From contig MKTT01000072.1 of the NCBI GenBank assembly GCA_001898385.1, forward strand, positions 1 through 64,000: DNA of 64,000 bases. Reading direction: 5' to 3'. The notes under the pieces were generated by a model. That model ran no database searches and was not told the DNA's origin. It saw only the letters and a list, made by a program, of their open reading frames with translations. The translations under genes were made by a program, and so were the position numbers. The stretch comes from Planctomycetales bacterium 71-10 (GTDB lineage: Bacteria; Planctomycetota; Planctomycetia; Isosphaerales; Isosphaeraceae). Below are positions 54,963 to 63,669 of the stretch, in pieces (within the stretch, counting starts at the first letter, position 1; every line of letters starts with the position of its first letter).

Positions 54963-55958
54963 ATGAAACTGCTCGTCGTCGTCCTCTGCTACAAGGTCCC
55001 GGACCTGACGATCGACTGCCTGCGCTCGCTGGGGCCCGAGATCGCCCGGATCCCCGGGGCCCGCGTCGCCGTCTGCGAGAACGGCACGGGCCCCGAGTCC
55101 GCCGAGAAGCTCCGGCGCGCGATCGACGAGAACGGCTGGGGGTCGTGGGCCGACCTGGTCGTCGTCGAGGTCAACCAGGGCTTCTGCGGCGGCAACAACC
55201 TGGTGATCCGCCCCGCCCTGGCGTCCGCCGACCGGCCGGAATACGTCCTGCTCCTGAACTCCGACACCATCGTCCGCGAGGACTCCATGAAGGCGCTCGT
55301 CGACTTCATGGACGCGAGCCCGAAGGCCGGGATCGCCGGCAGCCAGCTCCTCTCCCCGGACGGGGTGATCCAGGCGTCGCCGTTCCGGACCTTCGGCATC
55401 GCCACGGAGCTGGACCGGGGGCTGCGGCTGGGCCTGCTCACGGGCCCGCTGGGGGGCCGGCTGGAGGTCGACCACTCGAAGCCCGGCCGTTACGACTGGG
55501 TCTCCGGGGCCAGCATGATCCTGCGGTCGACGATGCTCGACGAGATCGGCGTGCTGGACGACGGCCTCTACACCTACTTCGACGACATCGACATCGGCCT
55601 GCGGGCGCGGCGCGCCGGCTGGGAGGTCTGGTACGTCCCCGAGAGCAAGGTGGTCCACCTGGAGGGCCAGTCGACGGGCATCTCCGGGACCGCCCCGGCG
55701 AAGCCCAAGCGGCGGCCCGCCTACTGGTTCCAGGCCCGGCGGAGGTTCTTCCTGAAGAACCACGGCGCGGCGTACACCGCCCTGGCCGACGCGGCGTTCC
55801 TGGCCGGCTTCGCGGCCTGGCGGCTGCGGCGGCGGCTCCAGGGGAAGCCGGACATGGATCCGGACCGCTTCCTGGCCGACTCGTTCCGCCACAGCGTCTT
55901 CCGCACCGGCTTCCGGGTCCGCGAGGTGGAGAACCCGGCCCTGGCCCCCCCCTCCTGA
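54963..55958 (+). CDS. Family 2 glycosyltransferase (rhamnosyltransferase-like)
   Basis: The 331-residue GT-A enzyme has VVLCYKVPDLTIDCLRSL, VVEVNQGFCGGNNLVI, the Asp-containing NSD (99-101) in LLLNSDTIV, YDWVSGASMILRS and DGLYTYFDDIDIGLRARRAGWEVWYVPESKVVHLEGQS. The D-DIDIGLR-R-GW block and HLEGQS end are typical of rhamnosyl- and related GT2 transferases. It has no strong helix, so it is probably peripheral on the inner membrane. It is divergent from rfbF, with a 237-base gap holding no obvious strong promoter. Confidence 0.92.
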   Translation: MKLLVVVLCYKVPDLTIDCLRSLGPEIARIPGARVAVCENGTGPESAEKLRRAIDENGWGSWADLVVVEVNQGFCGGNNLVIRPALASADRPEYVLLLNSDTIVREDSMKALVDFMDASPKAGIAGSQLLSPDGVIQASPFRTFGIATELDRGLRLGLLTGPLGGRLEVDHSKPGRYDWVSGASMILRSTMLDEIGVLDDGLYTYFDDIDIGLRARRAGWEVWYVPESKVVHLEGQSTGISGTAPAKPKRRPAYWFQARRRFFLKNHGAAYTALADAAFLAGFAAWRLRRRLQGKPDMDPDRFLADSFRHSVFRTGFRVREVENPALAPPS

Positions 55959-55981
55959 CGGGCGCGGCATACATACAGGGG

Positions 55982-56012
55982 TTGTCACGCCCCCGCCGCC
56001 CTGTCGTAGAAT
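55982..56012 (+). promoter_or_regulatory. Candidate promoter upstream of the second GT2 gene
   Basis: TTGTCA (55982-55987) and TAGAAT (56007-56012) are 19 bases apart, slightly longer than ideal but with good hexamers. The start would be near 56019, about 57 bases before the ATG. Confidence 0.4.
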
Positions 56013-56075
56013 GGCCGAACCCGCTCCCGGCCGTCGCCGTCGCGACGTCGAACCCAACCCCGAGCGCCCCGCCCC

Positions 56076-57134
56076 ATGATCCCCCCGACGGTCGAGCCCG
56101 AAGAGCACCAGGCGCCCGCCGCGCGACGGGCCGCCGCGTCGGCCGTCGGCGTGGTCGTGATCGGCCGCAACGAAGGCGAGCGGCTCGCCCGATGCCTGGC
56201 CACGGTCTGCGGCCGGGGCTCGGCCGTCGTCTACGTGGATTCCGCCTCCCGCGACGGCAGCCCGGCGGCCGCGCGGGCCGCCGGCGCCGAGGTCCTGGAG
56301 CTGGATCCGTCCCGGCCGCTGTCCGCGGCCCGGGCGAGGAACGAGGGGTTCGCCCGGCTCGCCGCCGTCGCCCCGGCGGTGGAGTTCGTCCAGTTCGTCG
56401 ACGGCGACTGCGAGATCGCCCCCGGCTGGATCGAGGCGGCGCTGGCCGCGATGGCGGCCCGCCCCGACGTCGACGTCGCCTGCGGCCGGCTCCGCGAGCT
56501 GCACCCGGAGGCGTCGCCGTACAACCGCCTGGCCGACATGGAATGGGACGGCCCGACCGGCGAGATCGGGGCGTGCGGGGGCATCTTCCTCGTGCGGGCC
56601 GGGGCGTTCCGGCGGGCCGGCGGCTTCGACGCCGCGGTGCTGGCGGCCGAGGACGACGAGCTCTGCCTGCGGATCCGCCGCGGCGGCGGCAAGATCCTCC
56701 GCCTCCCCGACCTCATGGGCTGGCACGACATGGCGATGACCCGCTTCGGGGCCTGGTGGCGGCGGACCGTCCGCGCCGGCCAGGCCTACGCGCAGGGCTA
56801 CGCCCTGCACGGCCGCGGCCCCGAGCGCCACTTCGCGGGCCAGTTGCGCGGGGTCCTCGCCTGGGGCATGGCCCTCCCCGCCGCCGCGATCCTCCCCGCC
56901 TGGCCGACGCGCGGGCTCAGCCTGCTGCTGCTGCCGCTGGGCTACGCGACGCTCTACACCAAGGTGAAGCGATACGGGCTGTCCCGCGGCTGGTCGGCCC
57001 CCGACGCCCGGCTCTACGCCGGCTCGATCGTCCTGGCCAAGGCGCCCCTGGCCTGGGGCGTCCTGCGGTACGCCGCGTCGCGGCTGCTCCGCCGCGACGC
57101 CCGCCTCGTCGAGCACAAGGGCCCGGCGATCTGA
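56076..57134 (+). CDS. Family 2 glycosyltransferase with C-terminal membrane helices
   Basis: The 352-residue protein has GVVVIGRNEGERLARCLATV, VYVDSASRDGSPAAARAAGAEV, ARARNEGF, the DxD motif in QFVDGDCEIAPGW, GGIFLVRAGAFRRAGGFDAAV and EDDELCLRIRRGGG. These form a GT2 catalytic domain ending near 240. Two or three hydrophobic stretches (LAWGMALPAAAILPAW, GLSLLLLPLGYATLY, AGSIVLAKAPLAWGVLRYA) anchor it to the membrane. It is followed 72 bases later by the Gfo/Idh-epimerase fusion. Confidence 0.9.
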   Translation: MIPPTVEPEEHQAPAARRAAASAVGVVVIGRNEGERLARCLATVCGRGSAVVYVDSASRDGSPAAARAAGAEVLELDPSRPLSAARARNEGFARLAAVAPAVEFVQFVDGDCEIAPGWIEAALAAMAARPDVDVACGRLRELHPEASPYNRLADMEWDGPTGEIGACGGIFLVRAGAFRRAGGFDAAVLAAEDDELCLRIRRGGGKILRLPDLMGWHDMAMTRFGAWWRRTVRAGQAYAQGYALHGRGPERHFAGQLRGVLAWGMALPAAAILPAWPTRGLSLLLLPLGYATLYTKVKRYGLSRGWSAPDARLYAGSIVLAKAPLAWGVLRYAASRLLRRDARLVEHKGPAI

Positions 57135-57206
57135 AGCCTCGCCCGTGCGCCCGCCCGGCGGCCGTCGCCGCGGGGCCGGCCGATCCGCCCCGAGAGACCC
57201 AACCCG

Positions 57207-59417
57207 ATGCCCTCGACCGAACCATCGAACCCGCGACGATCCGCCCCGTTCCGCGTCGGCCTGCTCGGCACCGGATACATCGCCTCGTGGCACGCGGACG
57301 CCCTCCGGGCCGTGAAGGGGGCGACGCTCTCGGCGGTCTGCGACCGCAACGTCGCGCTGGCGCGGTCGTTCGCGTCGAGGTGCAAGCTGCCGGAGGACCG
57401 GGCGTTCTCGTCGGTCGAGGCCATGCTGTCGGCGCCGGGGCCGAAGCTCGACGCGGTCCACGTCCTGCTCCCGCCGGAGCACCACGCCCCGGCCGCCGAG
57501 GCGCTGATCGACGCGGGCGTCCACGTCTTCCTGGAGAAGCCGATGGGCGTCTCCGCCGCGGAGTGCTCCGGGCTGGTGGCGAAGGCCGAGGCGAAGGGGG
57601 TCGCCCTGGCGGTCAACCACAACTTCCTGTTCGCGCCGGCGTACGAGCGGCTGCGGGCCGACGTCCTCTCCGGGCGGATCGGCCGCCTGGACCGGATCGA
57701 CCTGACGTGGCATCGGCCGCTGGGCCAGCTCCAGGGGGGGCCCTTCGACATCTGGATGCTCCGCGACCCGGCGAACATCCTGCTGGAGATCGGCCCGCAC
57801 CTGGTCTCGGCGCTGCTGGACCTGGCGGGGGACCGCCGCGGGGAGCTGGAGCCGATGACGGCGAGGGCCGGGAACCCGGCCTCGCTGCCGGGGGGCGGCC
57901 TCTTCTACCGCCGCTGGCAGGTCGACGCCGGCGGCGACGCCCTGGCCGCGAGCGTCAGCCTCGCCTTCGGGCCGGGGTTCGACGAGCACGCGGCGCGGGC
58001 CCGCGGCGCGCTGGCCGTCGGGGTGGCCGACCTGGAGCGCGACGCCTACGTCCTGCGCGAGCACACGCCGGCGGGGATGGACGCCGACCGCTACCGCCGC
58101 TCGCTCGCCGAGGCCGGGGCGCTGAAGGCCCAGGCCCGCCGGACCCTGGCGGCCTACGCGCTCTCGAAGTTCAAGATCGTCAAGGTCGGGAGCCCCTACG
58201 GGGCGAGCATCGCCGGCGCGATGCGGCGATTCTACGAGGACCTCGCGGCCGGCCGGCCGGTCGACCGGCGGCTCTCCGGGGCCTTCGGCGCCGAGGTCGT
58301 GGCGGCCTGCGAGCGGCTCGGCCGCGAGGGCGCCGAGGCCGCGCGGGCGAAGGCCCCCGCGGCCGTCGCGACGCCCCCGGCCGCGGCCCCGGCCGTCGCG
58401 ACGCCGTCGTCGCGGCCGGAGGTCCTGGTCCTGGGGGCGACCGGCTTCATCGGCCGGGCACTGGCGAGGAAGCTGGCCGACGCCGGCCGCCCGGTGCGGA
58501 TCCTGGCCCGCAACCCCGGCCGGATCCCGGACGAGCTGCGGCGCGAGGGGATGGAAGTGGCGATCGGCGACCTGGCCCGCCCCGAGGACGTCGACCGGGC
58601 CCTGGAGGGGATCACGGGCGTCGTCCACCTGGCGCGGGCCGCGGTGAAGCAGTGGTCGGAGTACCTGGAGCAGGACGTCGCCGTGACCCGCCGCCTGGCC
58701 GAGGCCTGCCTCGCCCGCGGGGTCCGGAGGTTCGTCTACACCGGGACGATCGACTCCTACTATGCGGGGGCGAAGGCCGGGACGATCACCGAGGAGACCC
58801 CGCTCGACCCGATGATCGCCCGGCGGAACTACTACGCGCGGGCCAAGGCGACGTCCGAGGCCGAGCTGCTGGAGATGCACCGGGATCGGGGCCTGCCGCT
58901 GGTCATCGCCCGGCCGGGGATCGTGATCGGCCCGGGGGCGAGCCCGTTCCACTGGGGCGTGGGCATGTGGTCCTATCAGGCCGTCTGCCAGCTCTGGGGC
59001 GACGGCTCCACCCCCCTGCCCCTCGTCCTGGTGGACGACGTGGCCGACGGCCTGATCGCCTGCCTGGACGCCCCGGGGATCGAGGGCGAGTCGTTCAACC
59101 TGTGCGCCGACTCCGGGGTCACGGCCCGGGGCTACATCAAGGCGCTGGACGCCGCGGCGGGTTCGGCCCACCAGGTCCACGCCGTCCCGATCCGGAAGTA
59201 TTATCTCAACGACATGGCCAAATGGGTCGTGAAGTGCGCCGTGGGCCACCCCGACCGCCGCCGCCGGCCGGCCTACCGCGACTGGGAGTCGCGCAGCCAG
59301 CGGGCGAGGTTCGACTGCTCCAAGGCCCGGCGCGTGCTGGGCTGGAAGCCCGTCGACGACCCCGAGGAGCTGCTCCGCCGGGGCGTCGCCGAGCCGACGT
59401 CGGAGGCCCTGCGCTGA
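57207..59417 (+). CDS. Bifunctional Gfo/Idh/MocA oxidoreductase fused to NAD-dependent epimerase
   Basis: The 736-residue protein joins two enzymes. Residues 10-385 are Gfo/Idh/MocA: GLLGTGYIASWHADALRAVKG, HVLLPPEHHAPAAEALIDAGVHVFLEKPMG and NHNFLFAPAYERLRADVLSG. An Ala/Pro linker follows (about 385-405, APAAVATPPAAAPAVAT). Residues 408-736 are an extended SDR: LVLGATGFIGRALARKLADAG, VVHLARAA, YTGTIDSYYAG, the Tyr-x3-Lys in YYARAKATSE, and VLVDDVADGLIACLDAPGI. The parts together suggest oxidation then epimerisation or dehydration of one sugar nucleotide without release. It is flanked by a glycosyltransferase and the Wzm gene. Confidence 0.88.
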   Translation: MPSTEPSNPRRSAPFRVGLLGTGYIASWHADALRAVKGATLSAVCDRNVALARSFASRCKLPEDRAFSSVEAMLSAPGPKLDAVHVLLPPEHHAPAAEALIDAGVHVFLEKPMGVSAAECSGLVAKAEAKGVALAVNHNFLFAPAYERLRADVLSGRIGRLDRIDLTWHRPLGQLQGGPFDIWMLRDPANILLEIGPHLVSALLDLAGDRRGELEPMTARAGNPASLPGGGLFYRRWQVDAGGDALAASVSLAFGPGFDEHAARARGALAVGVADLERDAYVLREHTPAGMDADRYRRSLAEAGALKAQARRTLAAYALSKFKIVKVGSPYGASIAGAMRRFYEDLAAGRPVDRRLSGAFGAEVVAACERLGREGAEAARAKAPAAVATPPAAAPAVATPSSRPEVLVLGATGFIGRALARKLADAGRPVRILARNPGRIPDELRREGMEVAIGDLARPEDVDRALEGITGVVHLARAAVKQWSEYLEQDVAVTRRLAEACLARGVRRFVYTGTIDSYYAGAKAGTITEETPLDPMIARRNYYARAKATSEAELLEMHRDRGLPLVIARPGIVIGPGASPFHWGVGMWSYQAVCQLWGDGSTPLPLVLVDDVADGLIACLDAPGIEGESFNLCADSGVTARGYIKALDAAAGSAHQVHAVPIRKYYLNDMAKWVVKCAVGHPDRRRRPAYRDWESRSQRARFDCSKARRVLGWKPVDDPEELLRRGVAEPTSEALR

Positions 59418-59437
59418 CGCCGGGCCGTCCGCTCGTC

Positions 59438-59467
59438 TTTACAGGCTTCGGCGATCCCAGGTATCGT
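59438..59467 (+). promoter_or_regulatory. Candidate promoter of the ABC exporter genes
   Basis: TTTACA (59438-59443) and TATCGT (59462-59467) are 18 bases apart, matching sigma70 consensus at five and four positions. The ABC permease ATG lies about 95 bases after the predicted start. Confidence 0.45.
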
Positions 59468-59566
59468 AAGGCGACATTCGAAGCCCGGCCTCGCCGCCCC
59501 CACAGACGCCGCCTCCCAGTCGCCACGTCGCGGCCCGCGTCCCCCACCCATGGACACCTATTGGTT

Positions 59567-60463
59567 ATGATCGAGTCCGAAGCGATGCCGGCCGCCTCGG
59601 CCCCCGCCGCGGGGTCGCCCCGGGCCACGGCCGTCGGAGCCCCCGAGCACGAGGTCGTGATCCGCCCCACGCCGGGCTGGCGCGCGGTCAACTGGGCCGA
59701 GATGTACGAGTTCCGCGAGCTTCTGGCCAACCTGATCTGGCGCGACGTCGCGGCGCGGTACAAGCAGTCGGTGCTCGGGCCCGCGTGGGCGATCCTCCAG
59801 CCGACGATCATGGCGCTGATCTTCACCGCCGTCGCGATCATCCTGAAGGTCCCGATGCCGGAGGGGATCCCGGCCCCGGTGTTCATCTTCGCGGCGCTGA
59901 TCCCCTGGACCATGTTCGCCCAGGGGATGCCGGCGGCGGCCGGCAGCCTGGTGAACTCGATCAACATGGTCACCAAGGTCTACTTCCCGCGGCTCTTCCT
60001 GCCGTTCGCGGCGGCGGCGATCTACCTCGTCGACGGGATCCTGGCGCTGCCGGTCTACGGCCTCTTGCTGGCCTACTACGGGATCGCGCCGCACTGGACG
60101 ATCGTGTTCCTGCCGGTCTTCTACCTGCTGACGGTCCTGGCGGCCCTGGCGATCGGCGTCGTCCTGGCGGCGCTGACGGTCTTCTTCCGCGACTTCAAGC
60201 ACGTCGTGCCGTTCGTGGTCCAGATCATGTTCTACATAACGCCGGTCTTCTGGTCCATCGGTTCGATCGAGTCCCGGGAGATTCAGCTGATCATGTCGGT
60301 GAACCCGATGTTCGGGATCGCCGACGGCTTCCGGTCGGCCGTGCTGGGCCTGCCGATGCAGTGGGACTGCCTCCTGATCTCCACCGCCTCGACGGCGGTG
60401 CTCTTCCTGATCGCGATCCATTACTTCCGCCGCACCGAGCGCCTCTTCGCGGATTACGTCTGA
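59567..60463 (+). CDS. ABC-2 type polysaccharide exporter permease (Wzm-like)
   Basis: The 298-residue membrane protein has a 45-residue cytoplasmic start, then a conserved lead EFRELLANLIWRDVAARYKQSVLGPAWAILQPT and six helices ending with ITPVFWSIGSI, NPMFGIADGFRSAVLG and FRRTERLFADYV, all typical of Wzm/TagG/KpsM permeases. It moves a lipid-linked polysaccharide across the inner membrane with the ATPase encoded 60 bases downstream. It starts at ATG 59567; the frame upstream runs antisense to nothing useful and lacks helices. Confidence 0.93.
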   Translation: MIESEAMPAASAPAAGSPRATAVGAPEHEVVIRPTPGWRAVNWAEMYEFRELLANLIWRDVAARYKQSVLGPAWAILQPTIMALIFTAVAIILKVPMPEGIPAPVFIFAALIPWTMFAQGMPAAAGSLVNSINMVTKVYFPRLFLPFAAAAIYLVDGILALPVYGLLLAYYGIAPHWTIVFLPVFYLLTVLAALAIGVVLAALTVFFRDFKHVVPFVVQIMFYITPVFWSIGSIESREIQLIMSVNPMFGIADGFRSAVLGLPMQWDCLLISTASTAVLFLIAIHYFRRTERLFADYV

Positions 60464-60523
60464 TCGGATCGCCCGCACGGACGCCCGGACCCCGCCCCGC
60501 ACCCCGACGGCCCGACAAACACC

Positions 60524-61813
60524 ATGACCCGACCGATCATCAGCGTCGAGAAGCTCAGCAAGCGTTACATCCTGGCGGGCGGCGAGCACAACCTCATCCA
60601 GTTCTCGCTGGCCAACGCGATCTCCGACCGGATGGTCGCGCTGAAGCGCCGGCTCGCCGGCGGGCCCTCGCAGGCCCGCAAGGCGTCCGAGTTCTGGGCC
60701 CTGCGCGACGTCGACCTGGACGTCGCGCGCGGCAAGGTCGTCGGCCTGATCGGCCGCAACGGGGCCGGCAAGTCGACGATGCTCAAGGTCATGAGCCGGA
60801 TCGTCGAGCCGACCTCGGGCGTGGTGAGGATGCGGGGCCGGGTGGCCTCGCTGCTGGAGGTGGGCACCGGCTTCCACCTGGAGCTGTCGGGCCGCGAGAA
60901 CATCTACCTCAACGGCGCCATCCTGGGGATGAAGCGGGCCGAGGTCCGCCGCAAGTTCGACGAGATCGTGGCCTTCGCCGAGGTCGACCGCTTCCTCGAC
61001 ACGCCGGTGAAGCGCTACTCGTCGGGCATGTTCGTCCGCCTGGCGTTCGCCGTCGCCGCCCACCTGGAGCCCGAGATCCTGATCGTCGACGAGGTGCTGG
61101 CGGTCGGCGACTACGCGTTCCAGAAGAAGTGCCTGGGGAAGATGCGCGACGTCGCCACGGGCGACGGCCGGACCGTCCTGTTCGTGAGCCACAACATGGG
61201 CGCGCTCGGCCAGCTCTGCGACGACGGCGTCTGGCTCGACAAGGGGCAGGTCGTCGCCAACGGGCCCATCGACGAGGTCCTGGCGGCGTACATGAAGAAC
61301 GACTCCGAGGGGGCGACGTCGGCCTCCCAGTTCGACCTCGACCCGAGCAAGCCCCACCAGTTCCTCAAGGTCGAGCTGCTCCACGCCGACGGCTCCCGGG
61401 CCAGCGACTTCGCCAGCCACGAGCCGATCCGCGTCCGGCTGGAATACCTGGTCCGGAACGTGGTGCGATCCTGCCACCCCGATTTCACGATCCACAACAT
61501 GGAGGGGCTGCGGGTGCTCGTCTCCGACGTCCGCGAGCTCAGCGCCGACATCGCCGACGACCTGGCCCCCGGCCGCTATGCGTTCGAGGTCGTCATCCCC
61601 CCCGACATCCTCGCCCCCAACACCTATACACTCTCCGCGTCCACCTGCGCCCTCTCCACCGGCCTGATGGACCAGCGCTCGGACTGCTGCGAGTTCACCA
61701 TCAGCAACGTGAACATCGGGGTGTCTTCGAAGGGGAGCATCCTGAACCTCCCGCTCCCCTGGTCTTGCGACCGCCTCGAAGCCGCGGCGGCCGAGGCGCC
61801 GCCGCGGACCTGA
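60524..61813 (+). CDS. ABC-type polysaccharide exporter ATPase with C-terminal carbohydrate-binding domain (Wzt-like)
   Basis: The 429-residue protein has an ATPase domain (1-250) with Walker A GRNGAGKST (77-85), the ABC signature YSSGM (165-169), Walker B ILIVDE (185-190) and the H-loop in LFVSHNMG. The Wzt-specific GTGFHLELSGRENIYLNG block follows Walker A. The C-terminal 150 residues form a beta-sandwich-like domain (about 275-415) with LEYLVRNVVRSCHPDFTI. This is the glycan-recognition part of Wzt proteins that read a capped or modified chain end. It should pair with the permease upstream. Confidence 0.92.
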   Translation: MTRPIISVEKLSKRYILAGGEHNLIQFSLANAISDRMVALKRRLAGGPSQARKASEFWALRDVDLDVARGKVVGLIGRNGAGKSTMLKVMSRIVEPTSGVVRMRGRVASLLEVGTGFHLELSGRENIYLNGAILGMKRAEVRRKFDEIVAFAEVDRFLDTPVKRYSSGMFVRLAFAVAAHLEPEILIVDEVLAVGDYAFQKKCLGKMRDVATGDGRTVLFVSHNMGALGQLCDDGVWLDKGQVVANGPIDEVLAAYMKNDSEGATSASQFDLDPSKPHQFLKVELLHADGSRASDFASHEPIRVRLEYLVRNVVRSCHPDFTIHNMEGLRVLVSDVRELSADIADDLAPGRYAFEVVIPPDILAPNTYTLSASTCALSTGLMDQRSDCCEFTISNVNIGVSSKGSILNLPLPWSCDRLEAAAAEAPPRT

Positions 61814-62259
61814 CCGCGGCCCCGGGTCCGTTCGTCGCCGAGAGCCCCCACATCCGACGTCGCAATCCTTTTCTCCATGGAGGATTGCGACATGGATTCG
61901 GTGGGTTCGATCGTCGTCCTCTCTTCGATGTTCGACGTCGGTCGGCCGCGCCTCGGCGGGCGTGCGTCGACGATGCGGTGCCTCCAGCGGGCCCATCGCG
62001 ACGATCAAGTCGATCGGCCGCGCCTCGGCGGTCGCGCGTCGATCGGAGGCGATCTCGATCCGCCCGGTTTGTCAAGGAGCGTGCGTCCCGTCCTCCGCAT
62101 GATCCGCGACCGACGGCCCGAGATTTCAGGAATCCGGGCGGGATCGCCGAAGACCGACCGGCCGGATTGGGCTGGCCGCGCGGGCGGCGTCGGCTAGAAT
62201 ACCCCGCGCCCGCGGCCAGGAAGGCCGACGGCGAGGCGAGGTGAGCAAGGAGGCCCGCG
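61814..62259. other. Intergenic region with tandem repeat (446 bp)
   Basis: This spacer between the Wzt-like gene and hldE holds two copies of a 29-bp repeat (61942-61970 and 62014-62042). A TAGAAT hexamer (62195-62200), a possible -10 for hldE, lies near the right end without a good -35 at proper distance. A frame at 61892-62197 has a plausible GGAGG site but is judged a repeat by-product. Confidence 0.65.
61942..62042. repeat. Direct repeat pair, 29-bp unit with 72-bp period
   Basis: Copies at 61942-61970 and 62014-62042 differ at two bases; both share TCGGCCGCGCCTCGGCGG followed by a variable CGYGCGTCGA. The start-to-start distance is 72 bases. Translated in the plus frame it gives GRPRLGGRAS and DRPRLGGRAS. 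Short repeats of this type recur between genes of planctomycete genomes, so I treat it as a dispersed intergenic repeat, not a gene. Confidence 0.65.
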
Positions 62260-63669
62260 ATGTTCGAGAACCGCGTCCTGGTGGTCGGCGACGTGATGCT
62301 CGACCGGCACGTCCACGGCCACGTCCGGCGGATCTCCCCCGAGGCCCCGGTCCCGGTCGTCGGCCTGCTCGGCGAGGTCAGCACGCCGGGGGGCGCCGGC
62401 AACGTCGCCGCCGGGCTCGCCGGCCTGGGATGCGAGGTCGCCCTCGCCGGCCTGATCGGGCCCGACGCCGAGGGGGCCATGCTCCGCGAGGCCCTGGCCG
62501 CCAAGGGGGTCGCCGGCCTGGAGCTGGTCGAGCGCCCCGGGCTGGCCACGGTCAGCAAGACCCGCATCCTCTCCGAGGCCCATCAGCAATTGTTGCGGCT
62601 CGACCGCGACGGCGACCGGTCCCGCTACGCCGCCTTCGAAGACGACCTGCTCGCCCGCGCCCTGCCGCTCGTGGCCGACGCCTCGGCCGTCGTCCTCGCC
62701 GACTACGAGAAGGGGGCGATCACGCCCAAGGTCGCCCGCGCCCTGGTCGCCGAGTGCCGCCGCCTGGACGTCCCGTGCGTCATCGACCCCAAGAAGGTCG
62801 ACTTCGCCCCCTACGCCGGCGCCACCGTGGTCACGCCCAACCTGCTGGAGGCCGAGCGGACCGTCGGCAGGCCCCTGGCCGACGACGAGGAGGCCGGGAA
62901 GGCCGCCGAGGAGCTCCGGTCGGCCCTGGACACGGACGCCATGCTCATCACCCGCGGCCCCCAGGGGATGACCCTGGCGCTGCCGGGGGCCGTCCACCAC
63001 ATCCCGTCTCAGACCCGCGACGTGGCCGACGTCACCGGGGCCGGCGACACGGTCGTCGCCGTGCTGGCCGCCTGCCTCGGCGCGGGCTGGCCGGTGGCGG
63101 ACGCCTGCCGGATCGCCAACACCGCCGCCGGGATCGCCGTGGGCCGCCCGGGGACCTACGTCGTCCAGTCCGGCGAGCTTCGGGCCGCGTGGGGGGGCAT
63201 GTCGCCCAAGATCCTCGACGCCGGCGACGCCGCCCGCCTGCTGGCCGAGGCCCGCCGCCGCGGCCGTCGGATCGTCTTCACCAACGGCTGCTTCGACATC
63301 CTCCACGCCGGCCACCTGGCCTGCCTGGAGGGGGCCAAGCGGCTGGGGGACGTGCTGGTCGTCGGCCTCAACTCGGACGCCTCCGTCCGCGGCCTCAAGG
63401 GCCCGTCCCGCCCCGTCATCCGCCAGGACGACCGCGCCGGGCTCCTCGCCGGCCTCGCCTGCGTCGACGTCGTCGTCCTCTTCGACGACCCCACCCCCGT
63501 CGCCCTCATCGAGGCGTTCGAGCCCGACGTCCTCGTCAAGGGGGGGGACTACACGATCGACGCCATCGCCGGGGCGGACCTCGTGCTGGCCCGAGGCGGC
63601 CGGGTCGTCGCCCTGCCGCTCGTGCCGGGCCTCAGCACGACGTCCATCCTCGGCCGCAAGGCCGGCTGA
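62260..63669 (+). CDS. hldE: Bifunctional heptose 7-phosphate kinase/heptose 1-phosphate adenylyltransferase
   Basis: The 469-residue enzyme has an N-terminal PfkB-type kinase domain (about 1-320) with VVGDVMLDRHVHGHVRRISPEAPVPVV, TPGGAGNVAAGLAGLG, TKTRI-like TVSKTRILSEAHQQLLRLD, and TGAGDT around residues 257-262 (catalytic Asp). A C-terminal cytidylyltransferase-fold domain has RRIVFTNGCFDILHAGH (HAGH, 349-352) and GLNSDASVRGLKGPSRPV. It converts heptose 7-phosphate to the bisphosphate and then ADP-heptose. The GmhB-like phosphatase 14 kb upstream does the step in between. ADP-heptose would feed the glycosyltransferases here or lipopolysaccharide-type cores. Confidence 0.95.
   Translation: MFENRVLVVGDVMLDRHVHGHVRRISPEAPVPVVGLLGEVSTPGGAGNVAAGLAGLGCEVALAGLIGPDAEGAMLREALAAKGVAGLELVERPGLATVSKTRILSEAHQQLLRLDRDGDRSRYAAFEDDLLARALPLVADASAVVLADYEKGAITPKVARALVAECRRLDVPCVIDPKKVDFAPYAGATVVTPNLLEAERTVGRPLADDEEAGKAAEELRSALDTDAMLITRGPQGMTLALPGAVHHIPSQTRDVADVTGAGDTVVAVLAACLGAGWPVADACRIANTAAGIAVGRPGTYVVQSGELRAAWGGMSPKILDAGDAARLLAEARRRGRRIVFTNGCFDILHAGHLACLEGAKRLGDVLVVGLNSDASVRGLKGPSRPVIRQDDRAGLLAGLACVDVVVLFDDPTPVALIEAFEPDVLVKGGDYTIDAIAGADLVLARGGRVVALPLVPGLSTTSILGRKAG

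Noticed and set aside
54726..59249. Upstream extension of the rfbF frame on the minus strand (about 1500 codons)
   Set aside because: It runs antisense through both GT2 genes and the fusion gene; homology to RfbF begins at the GTG at 54725 with a good ribosome-binding site.
61877..62197. Plus-strand frame of about 100 codons with a GGAGG site
   Set aside because: It consists mainly of the 29-bp repeat translated twice (RPRLGGRAS) and has no conserved fold; treated as a repeat artefact.
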